This document shows positions 1-5,006 of a stretch of 5,006 bases of DNA, piece by piece; within the stretch, counting starts at the first letter, position 1, and every line of letters starts with the position of its first letter. A model generated the notes under the pieces. It was not told the DNA's origin and made no database searches. It saw only the letters and a list, made by a program, of their open reading frames with translations. The stretch comes from Clostridia bacterium (GTDB lineage: Bacteria > Bacillota > Clostridia > Oscillospirales > CAG-272). Both the position numbers and the translations under genes were made by a program. The stretch is taken from positions 1 to 5,006 of the forward strand of contig JAFTHJ010000101.1 in NCBI GenBank assembly GCA_017457465.1, given 5' to 3'.

Positions 1-411
1 CAGGCAGTTCTTTGCGGCGGTGTTACCGAGCTTATGAAGGCTGGATTTGACACCCTCGTTGAGGCAGGTTATGAGCCCGAGATGGCATACTTTGAGTGTA
101 TCCACGAGATGAAGCTCATCGTTGACCTTATCAACAACGGCGGATTTGCTATGATGAGATATTCTATCTCCAACACAGCAGAGTACGGTGACTACAGAAC
201 AGGTAAGAGACTCATCACAGATGAGACTCGTAAGGAGATGAAGAAGGTTCTCTCCGAGATTCAGGACGGAACATTCGCATCCGAGTTTATGCAGGAATTC
301 TCCGCGGGACGTAAGGCAAAGTTCCTTGCTACTCGCCGCAAGGAGAGTGAGCATCAGCTTGAGAAGACGGGCGCAGAGCTTCGTCAGATGATGAGCTGGC
401 TCAAAAAGTAA
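1..411 (+). CDS. ilvC: Ketol-acid reductoisomerase (IlvC), C-terminal part, 5' end outside window
   Basis: This is the C-terminal 136 residues of class I ketol-acid reductoisomerase, the cytoplasmic NAD(P)H- and Mg-dependent enzyme that converts 2-acetolactate to 2,3-dihydroxyisovalerate, and the aceto-hydroxybutyrate analogue for isoleucine. The frame is open from base 1, so the gene begins upstream; the ATG at 34 is internal. Visible residues start inside the QAVLCGGVTEL segment, just after where the family's first metal-ligand helix ends. The motif AYFECIHEMKL follows (visible residues 29-39); its two Glu (32 and 36) match the metal-binding E226/E230 pair of characterised enzymes. SISNTAEYG (55-63) then carries the substrate-contacting Ser57. 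The end, RRKESEHQLEKTGAELRQMMSWLKK region, is the usual C-terminus, so the gene ends naturally at TAA 409-411. The visible part matches about the last 40 percent of a roughly 330-340 residue protein. It is followed by ilvD and leuA, its pathway partners, though coaX and panT lie between. Confidence 0.97.
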   Translation, partial: QAVLCGGVTELMKAGFDTLVEAGYEPEMAYFECIHEMKLIVDLINNGGFAMMRYSISNTAEYGDYRTGKRLITDETRKEMKKVLSEIQDGTFASEFMQEFSAGRKAKFLATRRKESEHQLEKTGAELRQMMSWLKK

Positions 412-427
412 TTAATTAAAATCAAAT

Positions 428-462
428 ATTCTGTTCGGAAGCCGACGGCTTCCGAACAGAAT
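428..462 (+). other. Perfect 16-bp intergenic hairpin after ilvC
   Basis: Bases 428-443 are exactly complementary to 447-462, leaving a 3-base loop (GAC at 444-446). The stem is half G+C. It starts 16 bases after the ilvC stop and ends 7 bases before the coaX ribosome binding site. There is no run of T after the 3' arm (GATATTCAGG follows), so it is not a textbook intrinsic terminator. It may be a partial terminator or attenuator that lowers expression of the downstream genes, a 3'-end stabiliser for ilvC mRNA, or one copy of a dispersed palindromic repeat. The structure is directly visible; its role is inference. Confidence 0.8.
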
Positions 463-469
463 GATATTC

Positions 470-475
470 AGGAGG
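470..475 (+). promoter_or_regulatory. Ribosome binding site for coaX
   Basis: AGGAGG at 470-475 lies 8 bases before the ATG at 484. This spacing favours ATG 484 over the in-frame ATG at 490, which would be 14 bases away. The site lies only 7 bases after the 16-bp hairpin, so folding of the hairpin could crowd ribosome access. Confidence 0.8.
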
Positions 476-483
476 AAAGCGCT

Positions 484-1290
484 ATGATAATGGCCGTGAA
501 TATCGGAAACACACGAATATCCGTGGGCTTTTTTGACGATGCCTTCTCTTGCGTGAAATATAAGCTTGAGCTTTCGACCGACCTCTCAAAAACCGTTGAC
601 GAATATTTTTCAACGGTTAAACTTATCACAAGAGAGTGCGGATTTGAAACAGACGGACTTTGCGGAGGAGTTGTCTCCTCTGTGGTTCCGCAGCTCACGG
701 CAACGCTTTGCGAGACCGTGAGAAGATTTACGGGAGAGGAACCTGTGCTTGTCGGACCGGGCGTAAAAACAGGCTTTCCCATAAAAATAGACTCGCCCGC
801 CGAGCTCGGCGGAGATATGGTGGCTAACGCCGCCGCGGTCGTTTCGACCAATAAAGAGAAAAATAATACGGGAGCGTCGGTGGTGGTCGATATGAGCGCC
901 GTTACCACGGTCTCGGCAATCAACAGACAGGGTGAATTTATCGGTTGCTCGATAATCCCCGGAGTGCAGATGTCGCTTGAAGCGCTTCACGGAAAGACGG
1001 CGCTGCTTCCGAATGTCGCCTACTCGGCTCAAACAGTAGCTATAGGCAAAAACTCACAGGAGTCGGTGCGCTCGGGAGTTATACTCGGACACGCTATGAT
1101 GCTTGACGGATTTGTCACAAGATTCGCGAGGGAGATGAAGACCTCTCCCGAGGAGATGAATTGCGTTATCACAGGTGAATACGCGAAATATGTGATGTCA
1201 ATGTGTCGCACTTCCTTTGAATATGACGAGGAGCTTACCCTTAAGGGACTCTGGTTTATATATCGCAAATCAAAGGATATTAAAGCTTGA
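484..1290 (+). CDS. coaX: Divergent type III pantothenate kinase (CoaX-family protein)
   Basis: This 268-residue protein has the length and motif order of CoaX (PanK-III, formerly Baf family), an ASKHA-fold cytoplasmic enzyme that phosphorylates pantothenate with ATP in the first step of CoA synthesis. Family landmarks are VNIGNTRISVGFF (5-17, phosphate loop), SSVVPQL (65-71), TGFPIKIDSPAELGGD (96-111), VVVDMSAVTT (133-142), GCSIIPGVQMSLEALHGKTALLP (154-176), IGKNSQESVRSGVILG (near 187-202), an ITGEYA segment and LTLKGLWFIY near the end. Three signatures are altered. The first invariant Asp (DxGNT, Asp6 of the Thermotoga enzyme) is Asn6. GxDR is GGDM (Asp111 kept, Arg changed to Met112). DxGTATT is DMSAVTT (Asp136 kept, Gly and Thr lost). 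The usual TGG near the end reads TGE. Family membership is secure, but kinase activity is doubtful; it may be a diverged or regulatory paralog. The downstream neighbour is a probable pantothenate S component, which supports a pantothenate link. The frame is intact, with no sign of pseudogene decay. Confidence 0.85.
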   Translation: MIMAVNIGNTRISVGFFDDAFSCVKYKLELSTDLSKTVDEYFSTVKLITRECGFETDGLCGGVVSSVVPQLTATLCETVRRFTGEEPVLVGPGVKTGFPIKIDSPAELGGDMVANAAAVVSTNKEKNNTGASVVVDMSAVTTVSAINRQGEFIGCSIIPGVQMSLEALHGKTALLPNVAYSAQTVAIGKNSQESVRSGVILGHAMMLDGFVTRFAREMKTSPEEMNCVITGEYAKYVMSMCRTSFEYDEELTLKGLWFIYRKSKDIKA

Positions 1291-1317
1291 TAATAACGGC
1301 TCTGCCGATATTATAAA
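1287..1317 (+). promoter_or_regulatory. Possible weak sigma-A-type promoter before panT
   Basis: TTGATA at 1287-1292, overlapping the coaX stop, resembles a -35 box. TATAAA at 1312-1317 (19-base spacing), or TTATAA at 1311-1316 (18-base spacing), resembles a -10 box. If used, transcription would begin near 1324, just before the 1326-1345 hairpin. Spacing is not ideal and AT-rich matches arise easily by chance, so this is a tentative call. Confidence 0.22.
1291..1313 (+). other. Imperfect hairpin right after coaX stop
   Basis: TAATA (1291-1295) pairs with TATTA (1309-1313) and CGGC (1297-1300) with GCCG (1304-1307), with one A-A mismatch and a TCT loop. The bases after it (TAAATTTTACG) hold only a short T run. 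It could be a weak terminator for coaX, and it overlaps the possible promoter. The strongest part of the stem is only four base pairs, so its importance is uncertain. Confidence 0.35.
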
Positions 1318-1325
1318 TTTTACGC

Positions 1326-1366
1326 GCCGTACCCACGCGGACGGCAGCACCGAGTGAAAGTCTCGG
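1326..1366 (+). other. Two adjacent hairpins in the panT leader
   Basis: GCCGT (1326-1330) pairs with ACGGC (1341-1345) around a 10-base loop, and CCGAG (1350-1354) pairs with CTCGG (1362-1366) around a 7-base loop, TGAAAGT. The second stem ends directly before the AAGGAGG ribosome binding site of the small reading frame at 1381. This G+C-rich patch in a non-coding gap could be a structured 5' leader that controls translation. I could not match it to a known riboswitch class. Short stems of 5 bp can arise by chance. Confidence 0.3.
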
Positions 1367-1373
1367 AAGGAGG
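1367..1373 (+). promoter_or_regulatory. Strong ribosome binding site before 20-codon ORF
   Basis: AAGGAGG at 1367-1373 is a near-ideal Shine-Dalgarno sequence, 7 bases before ATG 1381. It is 66 bases upstream of the panT start, too far to serve panT directly, and panT has its own GGAGG. This makes translation of the short frame at 1381 likely, or at least initiation at it. Confidence 0.6.
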
Positions 1374-1380
1374 AACATTT

Positions 1381-1443
1381 ATGTTCAATTTTTCATTTAT
1401 TAAGACAGCACACACGGCTGTACTCACGGAGGTGTCGTTATGA
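1381..1443 (+). CDS. Possible 20-aa upstream peptide coupled to panT
   Basis: This short frame encodes MFNFSFIKTAHTAVLTEVSL. It has a near-perfect ribosome binding site (AAGGAGG, 7-base spacing) and its TGA stop (1441-1443) overlaps the panT ATG (1440-1442) as ATGA, the classic arrangement for translational coupling. The panT ribosome binding site lies inside its last codons. The peptide resembles no family I know; it has no clear signal sequence and no run of a single amino acid that would mark a classic attenuator. A 5-bp hairpin (ACAGC 1405-1409 with GCTGT 1417-1421) lies inside it. Ribosomes translating it would melt that hairpin and deliver themselves to the panT start, so its role may be to set panT translation. 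A chance ORF remains possible. A frameshifted N-terminal extension of panT is less likely, because PanT already starts normally at 1440. Confidence 0.38.
   Translation: MFNFSFIKTAHTAVLTEVSL
1428..1432 (+). promoter_or_regulatory. Ribosome binding site for panT
   Basis: GGAGG at 1428-1432 lies 7 bases before ATG 1440 and fixes that start. It is within the coding part of the upstream 20-codon frame, so passage of ribosomes could affect its use. Confidence 0.75.
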
Positions 1444-2060
1444 GAAACACCTTGCACAAAAAAATACTTGATATGGCAATACTCGCTATGCTTCTGGCAC
1501 TTGTTGTAGTGCTTCAGATATTTGCGGGATTTATCAAGATTGGACCGTTTTCACCCTCTCTCGTTCTTATTCCGATAGTTATCGCGGCAATACTCACGGG
1601 ACCTGTCGGAGGCGCGGTTATAGGCGCGGCTTTCGGTATAGTCGTTATAATACAGTGCTTTACGGGAGTTGACGCGGGTGGCTTTATTCTCTGGGGTATA
1701 AATCCCTTCTTAACGGCGCTTATCTGCCTTACCAAGGGAGTTTGCGCGGGACTGGTACCCGGACTTATCTATAAGGCTATCGCGGGGAAGGAGCCCTCTG
1801 ATTCCAGAATCCTCGTTTCCTCTGTCGTTGCGGCGCTTTCCGCTCCGATAGTTAACACGGGACTCTTCCTCATAGGTCTTTCGGTGTTTTTCACCGATAC
1901 GCTTTACGCGTGGAGTGGCGGCACCAATGTTATGCTTTATATAATTACGGGACTTATAGGGGTGAATTTCCTTATCGAATTCGGAATAAACGCTATCGTT
2001 TCTCCCGCGGTCTCAACGGTAGTTAAGGTATCTACCAAAAAGATTTTCAAAAATATTTAA
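1440..2060 (+). CDS. panT: ECF transporter S component, probably pantothenate-specific (PanT)
   Basis: This 206-residue, very hydrophobic protein fits the substrate-binding S component of an energy-coupling factor transporter, which works in the membrane with shared EcfT and EcfA subunits encoded elsewhere. About six membrane segments can be drawn near residues 9-31, 40-54, 57-75, 85-115, 124-150 and 164-195. The first begins with small residues spaced as AILAMLLA (13-20), like the AxxxA-type surface by which S components dock to EcfT. SAPIVNTGLFLIG (134-146) and WGINPFLTALI (85-95) resemble conserved stretches of the PF12822-type family that includes PanT. A Lys-rich tail (KVSTKKIFKNI) ends it. 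Assignment to pantothenate rests mainly on position directly after a CoaX-family gene, an association known for PanT; folate or another vitamin cannot be excluded from sequence alone. Length is normal and the start is supported by GGAGG at 1428. The coupling to a short upstream frame is unusual. ilvD starts 36 bases downstream, consistent with one transcript. Confidence 0.8.
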   Translation: MRNTLHKKILDMAILAMLLALVVVLQIFAGFIKIGPFSPSLVLIPIVIAAILTGPVGGAVIGAAFGIVVIIQCFTGVDAGGFILWGINPFLTALICLTKGVCAGLVPGLIYKAIAGKEPSDSRILVSSVVAALSAPIVNTGLFLIGLSVFFTDTLYAWSGGTNVMLYIITGLIGVNFLIEFGINAIVSPAVSTVVKVSTKKIFKNI

Positions 2061-2096
2061 CCTAAATAAAATCTGTTTCTTGAAAGGATTTATGTT

Positions 2097-3761
2097 ATGT
2101 CACTTCGTTCTGATAATGTAACAAAGGGCGCCGAGAGAGCGCCGAACAGAAGCCTGTTTTACGCTATGGGCTATACAAAGGAAGAGCTTGAAAGACCGCT
2201 TATCGGTGTTGTCAGCGCTCACAGTGAGATAGTTCCCGGACACATTCACCTCGATAAGATTGCAGAGGCAGTCAAGGCGGGAATCAGAATGGCGGGAGGA
2301 ACCCCCGTGCTTATCCCCGCGATAGGTGTTTGCGACGGTATCGCTATGGGACATATCGGAATGAAGTATTCACTCGCGAGCCGTGAGCTTATCTGCGACA
2401 GTGTTGAAACTATGACTATGGCGCACCAGCTCGACGGACTCGTTCTCGTTCCCAACTGCGATAAGATAGTCCCCGGAATGGTAATGGCAGCGGTCAGAAT
2501 GAATATTCCCGCGCTCGTTTGCAGTGGCGGACCTATGCTTGCGGGACACTATGACGGCGAGGAGGTCAGCCTCTCAAAGATGTTTGAGGCGGTCGGCGCG
2601 TATAAGGCGGGAATGATAGATGAATGTAAGCTTCACGAGTGCGAGACAGGCGTTTGCCCAGGCTGCGGAAGCTGCGCGGGAATGTATACCGCGAACAGTA
2701 TGAACTGCCTTTGCGAGGCTATAGGTATAGCTCTCCCCGGTAACGGAACTATACCCGCGGTAAGCAATAAGAGAGTGATACTCGCAAAACACGCGGGAAT
2801 GGCGATTATGGAACTTGTCAATAACAATATCTGCGCACGTGACATAATCAACGAAAAATCTATAATGAACGCCCTCGCCTGTGATATGGCGCTCGGATGC
2901 AGCTCTAACAGTGTGCTTCATCTTCTCGCTATCTCGAATGAGGCGGGAGTTAAGGTTGACCTTGACCTCTTTAATAAGATGAGCGACAGAGTTCCGAATC
3001 TCTGTCACCTCGCACCCGCAGGTCCCACGCATATTCAGGACCTTGATATGGCAGGTGGTATCCCCGCGGTTCAGGCGGAGCTGCTCAAGGCAGGTCTTAT
3101 CGACGGAAGTGCGCTCACCGTTACAACCAAGACGGTTGCCGAGAATATCGAGGGCGCATACATAAAGGATACGGGCTCTATAAGACCTATAGATAATCCC
3201 TACAGCGCAACAGGCGGAATACAGATTCTTTGGGGTAACATCGCGCAGAACGGCTCTGTTGTAAAGAGAAGCGCGGTAGCTCCCGAAATGCTGAAGCATA
3301 GCGGTCCCGCGAGAGTATTTGACTCCGAGGAGGAGGCTATCGAGGCTATATACAACGGAAAGATAGTTGACGGAGATGTCGTTGTTATAAGATACGAGGG
3401 TCCCAAGGGCGGTCCCGGTATGAGAGAGATGCTCAATCCCACGAGTGCGCTTGCGGGAATGAAGCTCGATAAGACGGTTGCCCTTATAACCGACGGAAGA
3501 TTCTCGGGCGCATCCAGAGGCGCTTCTATCGGACACGTCAGCCCCGAGGCGGCAGACCACGGAAATATCGCGCTGCTCAAGGAAGGCGATATTATTGAGA
3601 TAGATATTCCGAACGCCTCTCTTAATGCGAGAGTCAGCGACGAGGAGTTCGCAAAGAGAAGAGAGACCTACGTACCCCGTGAGCCCAATATCAAGACGGG
3701 TTGGCTCTCCCGCTATTCCAAGCTTGTAAGCGGAGCCGAGAACGGCGCTGTGATGAAATAA
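2097..3761 (+). CDS. ilvD: Dihydroxy-acid dehydratase (IlvD)
   Basis: This is a complete 554-residue dihydroxy-acid dehydratase, of usual length, which dehydrates 2,3-dihydroxyisovalerate to 2-ketoisovalerate (and the isoleucine analogue) in the cytoplasm, using an iron-sulfur cluster and Mg. Family motifs in order: NRSLFYAMG (17-25), SEIVPGHIHL (43-52), GVCDGIAMGH (77-86), PNCDKIVPGM (119-128, Cys121), TGVCPGCGSCAGMYTANSMNC (184-204, Cys193), ALACDMALGCSSNSVLH, and LITDGRFSGASRGASIGHVSPEA (DGRFSG begins at 466). Where [2Fe-2S] dehydratases have Cys in a PCN motif, this protein has Gly48 in PGH. As in the Escherichia coli enzyme, that points to the oxygen-labile [4Fe-4S] class and suits an anaerobe. 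AAAGGA at 2083-2088 lies 8 bases before ATG 2097. An ATG at 2092 in another frame runs only nine codons and is not preferred. It follows panT by 36 bases and precedes leuA by 37, in line with a shared transcript. Confidence 0.97.
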   Translation: MSLRSDNVTKGAERAPNRSLFYAMGYTKEELERPLIGVVSAHSEIVPGHIHLDKIAEAVKAGIRMAGGTPVLIPAIGVCDGIAMGHIGMKYSLASRELICDSVETMTMAHQLDGLVLVPNCDKIVPGMVMAAVRMNIPALVCSGGPMLAGHYDGEEVSLSKMFEAVGAYKAGMIDECKLHECETGVCPGCGSCAGMYTANSMNCLCEAIGIALPGNGTIPAVSNKRVILAKHAGMAIMELVNNNICARDIINEKSIMNALACDMALGCSSNSVLHLLAISNEAGVKVDLDLFNKMSDRVPNLCHLAPAGPTHIQDLDMAGGIPAVQAELLKAGLIDGSALTVTTKTVAENIEGAYIKDTGSIRPIDNPYSATGGIQILWGNIAQNGSVVKRSAVAPEMLKHSGPARVFDSEEEAIEAIYNGKIVDGDVVVIRYEGPKGGPGMREMLNPTSALAGMKLDKTVALITDGRFSGASRGASIGHVSPEAADHGNIALLKEGDIIEIDIPNASLNARVSDEEFAKRRETYVPREPNIKTGWLSRYSKLVSGAENGAVMK

Positions 3762-3768
3762 CGATTTG

Positions 3769-3787
3769 AAAGGATTGCCCTTGCAAT
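3769..3787 (+). promoter_or_regulatory. Distant ribosome binding site plus small hairpin before leuA
   Basis: The best Shine-Dalgarno match before leuA is AAAGGA at 3769-3774, 24 bases from ATG 3799, too far by normal rules. Between them, ATTGC (3774-3778) pairs with GCAAT (3783-3787) around a CCTT loop. Folding would bring AAAGG to about 11 bases from the start. A weaker AAAGAG at 3788-3793 lies 5 bases from the ATG and could serve instead. TTG codons just after AAAGGA lead at once to TAA at 3787-3789, so they cannot be the leuA start. Confidence 0.4.
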
Positions 3788-3798
3788 AAAGAGTGATA

Positions 3799-5006
3799 AT
3801 GGAAAACATAAGCAAGTATACACGACAGTACTTTCCCGCACCCGCAGGAGAGATGAAATGGACGAAGAAAAATTACATAAGCAAAGCCCCCATATGGTGC
3901 TCGGTGGACCTCCGCGACGGTAACCAGTCGCTCATAGTTCCTATGAGTCTTGAGGAAAAGCTTGAATTTTTCAAGCTTCTTGTTGACCTCGGCTTCAAGG
4001 AGATAGAGGTCGGCTTTCCCGCGGCATCCGAGACCGAGTATAAGTTCCTTCGCACACTTATAGAGGAGAATCTTATACCCGATGATGTGACCGTTCAGGT
4101 GCTTACACAGTCACGTGAGCATATCATCAAAAAGACATTTGAGAGCCTTCGCGGAGTAAAGAACGCCATAGTTCATCTCTATAACTCGACTTCTGTGGCG
4201 CAGAGAGAGCAGGTGTTCAAGAAATCCAAGCAGGAAATAATTGATATCGCTATCGCGGGAGCAGAGCTTTTCAATAAATACAACGAGGAGGAGGGAAATA
4301 AGTACCGCTTTGAGTATTCTCCCGAGTCCTTCACAGGTACCGAGCCCGAATTCGCGCTCGAGATATGTAACGCCGTGTTTGACGTATGGAAGCCTACGGC
4401 GGACAGAAAGGTAATAATCAACCTGCCCGTAACCGTTCAGGTATCTATGCCTCACGTTTACGCAAATCAGGTCGAATATATGTCGGATAACCTCAAATAC
4501 CGTGAGAACGTCCTCATATCGCTCCATCCGCATAACGACAGAGGCTGTGCGGTTGCTGACACCGAAATGGGATTACTCGCGGGAGCGGACAGAGTTGAGG
4601 GAACACTCTTTGGAAACGGAGAGAGAACGGGTAACGTTGATATCGTAACTCTGGCGCTCAATATGTATTCGCAGGGTGTTGACCCCGAGCTTGAGCTCGG
4701 AGATATGCCTCGCATAACCGAGCTTTACGAGAGAGTCACACGTATGCAGGTATACGACCGCACACCTTACGCGGGTAAGCTGGTCTTTGCCGCTTTCTCG
4801 GGCTCACATCAGGACGCCATAGCAAAGGGAATGAAGTGGCGCGAGGACCATACCTGTCGATATTGGACGGTTCCTTATCTTCCTATCGACCCCAAGGACG
4901 TCGGAAGAGAATACGAGACCGATGTTATAAGAATCAACTCCCAGTCGGGCAAGGGCGGAATCGGATATCTGCTTGAGCATAACTACGGATATATTCTTCC
5001 CGCAAA
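3799..5006 (+). CDS. leuA: 2-isopropylmalate synthase, type-2 LeuA, 3' end outside window
   Basis: The frame is open to the window end, giving 402 residues of LeuA, which condenses 2-ketoisovalerate with acetyl-CoA to 2-isopropylmalate, the first committed step of leucine synthesis. The N-terminal extension and APIWCSVDLRDGNQSL (30-45) mark the type-2 form known from actinobacteria, yeast and many Clostridia, rather than the short E. coli type. The TIM-barrel catalytic domain shows Asp40 (after Arg39), HPHNDRG (243-249, His243 and His245) and GNGERTGNVD (272-281, Asn279). These match the metal ligands Asp81, His285, His287 and Asn321 of the Mycobacterium tuberculosis enzyme. AFSGSHQDAIAKG and YLPIDPKDVGREYE follow, then INSQSGKGGIGYLLEH from the linker subdomain. 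The C-terminal leucine-binding regulatory domain would lie beyond the window; roughly 150 residues of a typical 550-residue protein are missing, so feedback control cannot be judged. ATG 3799 is chosen by alignment sense; GTG 3793 is in frame and two codons longer. It is a natural operon partner of ilvC and ilvD. Confidence 0.95.
   Translation, partial: MENISKYTRQYFPAPAGEMKWTKKNYISKAPIWCSVDLRDGNQSLIVPMSLEEKLEFFKLLVDLGFKEIEVGFPAASETEYKFLRTLIEENLIPDDVTVQVLTQSREHIIKKTFESLRGVKNAIVHLYNSTSVAQREQVFKKSKQEIIDIAIAGAELFNKYNEEEGNKYRFEYSPESFTGTEPEFALEICNAVFDVWKPTADRKVIINLPVTVQVSMPHVYANQVEYMSDNLKYRENVLISLHPHNDRGCAVADTEMGLLAGADRVEGTLFGNGERTGNVDIVTLALNMYSQGVDPELELGDMPRITELYERVTRMQVYDRTPYAGKLVFAAFSGSHQDAIAKGMKWREDHTCRYWTVPYLPIDPKDVGREYETDVIRINSQSGKGGIGYLLEHNYGYILPA

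Noticed and set aside
412..470. The 428-462 hairpin as an intrinsic terminator
   Set aside because: No T run follows on the + strand, and on the minus strand the following bases are A/T-rich but not a proper T tract. It is kept only as a hairpin of unknown role.
468..1268. Minus-strand frames opposite coaX (468-923, 610-1032, 1029-1268)
   Set aside because: The + strand frame carries ordered CoaX motifs and a good ribosome binding site. The minus frames overlap each other and are low in complexity, being Ser/Thr-rich in one case.
1324..1345. Local likeness of GCGCCGTACCC to part of a guanidine-III riboswitch
   Set aside because: From memory, only this short stretch matches. The upstream partner needed for the pseudoknot is absent, the loop differs, and the downstream gene is a vitamin-type S component, not a guanidine exporter. 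Judged coincidental.
2092..2121. ATG at 2092 as start of a short frame overlapping the ilvD start
   Set aside because: It reads nine codons then TAA. The AAAGGA site would be only 3 bases away, while it is ideally spaced for ATG 2097.
2600..3480. Repeated GCGGGA-type words across ilvD
   Set aside because: They are irregularly spaced and reflect frequent Ala-Gly pairs written with preferred codons, not a repeat element.
2574..3815. 413-codon open frame on the minus strand opposite ilvD
   Set aside because: It is wholly antisense to a strongly supported ilvD and its translation resembles no family. Its length is explained by codon bias of the + strand gene. It has no recognisable family motifs, domain or gene context.
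4111..4533. 140-codon minus-strand frame inside leuA, and similar frames at 3873-4055, 4179-4421 and 4467-4715
   Set aside because: All lie opposite the conserved LeuA catalytic domain and have no recognisable protein features; they are shadows.

Overview
The window is a stretch of a branched-chain amino acid (BCAA) biosynthesis locus, with every supported gene on the + strand. Protein style and gene content suggest a Clostridia member, possibly an uncultured Oscillospiraceae/Ruminococcaceae-type anaerobe. The pointers are ECF-type vitamin uptake, a CoaX-family (type III) pantothenate kinase, a type-2 LeuA, a dihydroxy-acid dehydratase with the oxygen-sensitive [4Fe-4S]-type signature, strong AGGAGG-like ribosome binding sites and tightly packed genes. 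This placement is inference from sequence style; no marker gene is present.

Layout: (1) 1-411, the C-terminal end of ilvC (ketol-acid reductoisomerase), cut by the window start. (2) 412-483, a short gap with a perfect 16-bp hairpin just before the next ribosome binding site. (3) 484-1290, a divergent coaX-like gene. (4) 1291-1439, a gap with small hairpins, a possible weak promoter and a 20-codon reading frame with a strong ribosome binding site, whose stop overlaps the next start. (5) 1440-2060, a membrane S component of an ECF transporter, most likely for pantothenate (PanT). (6) 2097-3761, complete ilvD (dihydroxy-acid dehydratase). (7) 3799-5006, leuA of the type-2 class (2-isopropylmalate synthase), cut by the window end. 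No gene-free stretch exceeds 150 bases.

How the genes fit together: IlvC and IlvD make 2-ketoisovalerate (and 2-keto-3-methylvalerate). LeuA draws 2-ketoisovalerate into leucine synthesis. The same keto acid is the precursor of pantoate and hence pantothenate, which CoaX phosphorylates towards coenzyme A; LeuA consumes acetyl-CoA. A pantothenate uptake/kinase pair lying between ilvC and ilvD therefore sits at a metabolic branch point.

Most of the window is conventional metabolism. The least ordinary items are: the CoaX-like protein, which has Asn where the family has its first invariant Asp and changes in two other signature motifs; the possible 20-aa upstream peptide coupled to panT; and a leuA start whose best ribosome binding site is far upstream, with a small hairpin between the two. 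I found no evidence for a defence system, CRISPR array, mobile element, tRNA or rRNA.
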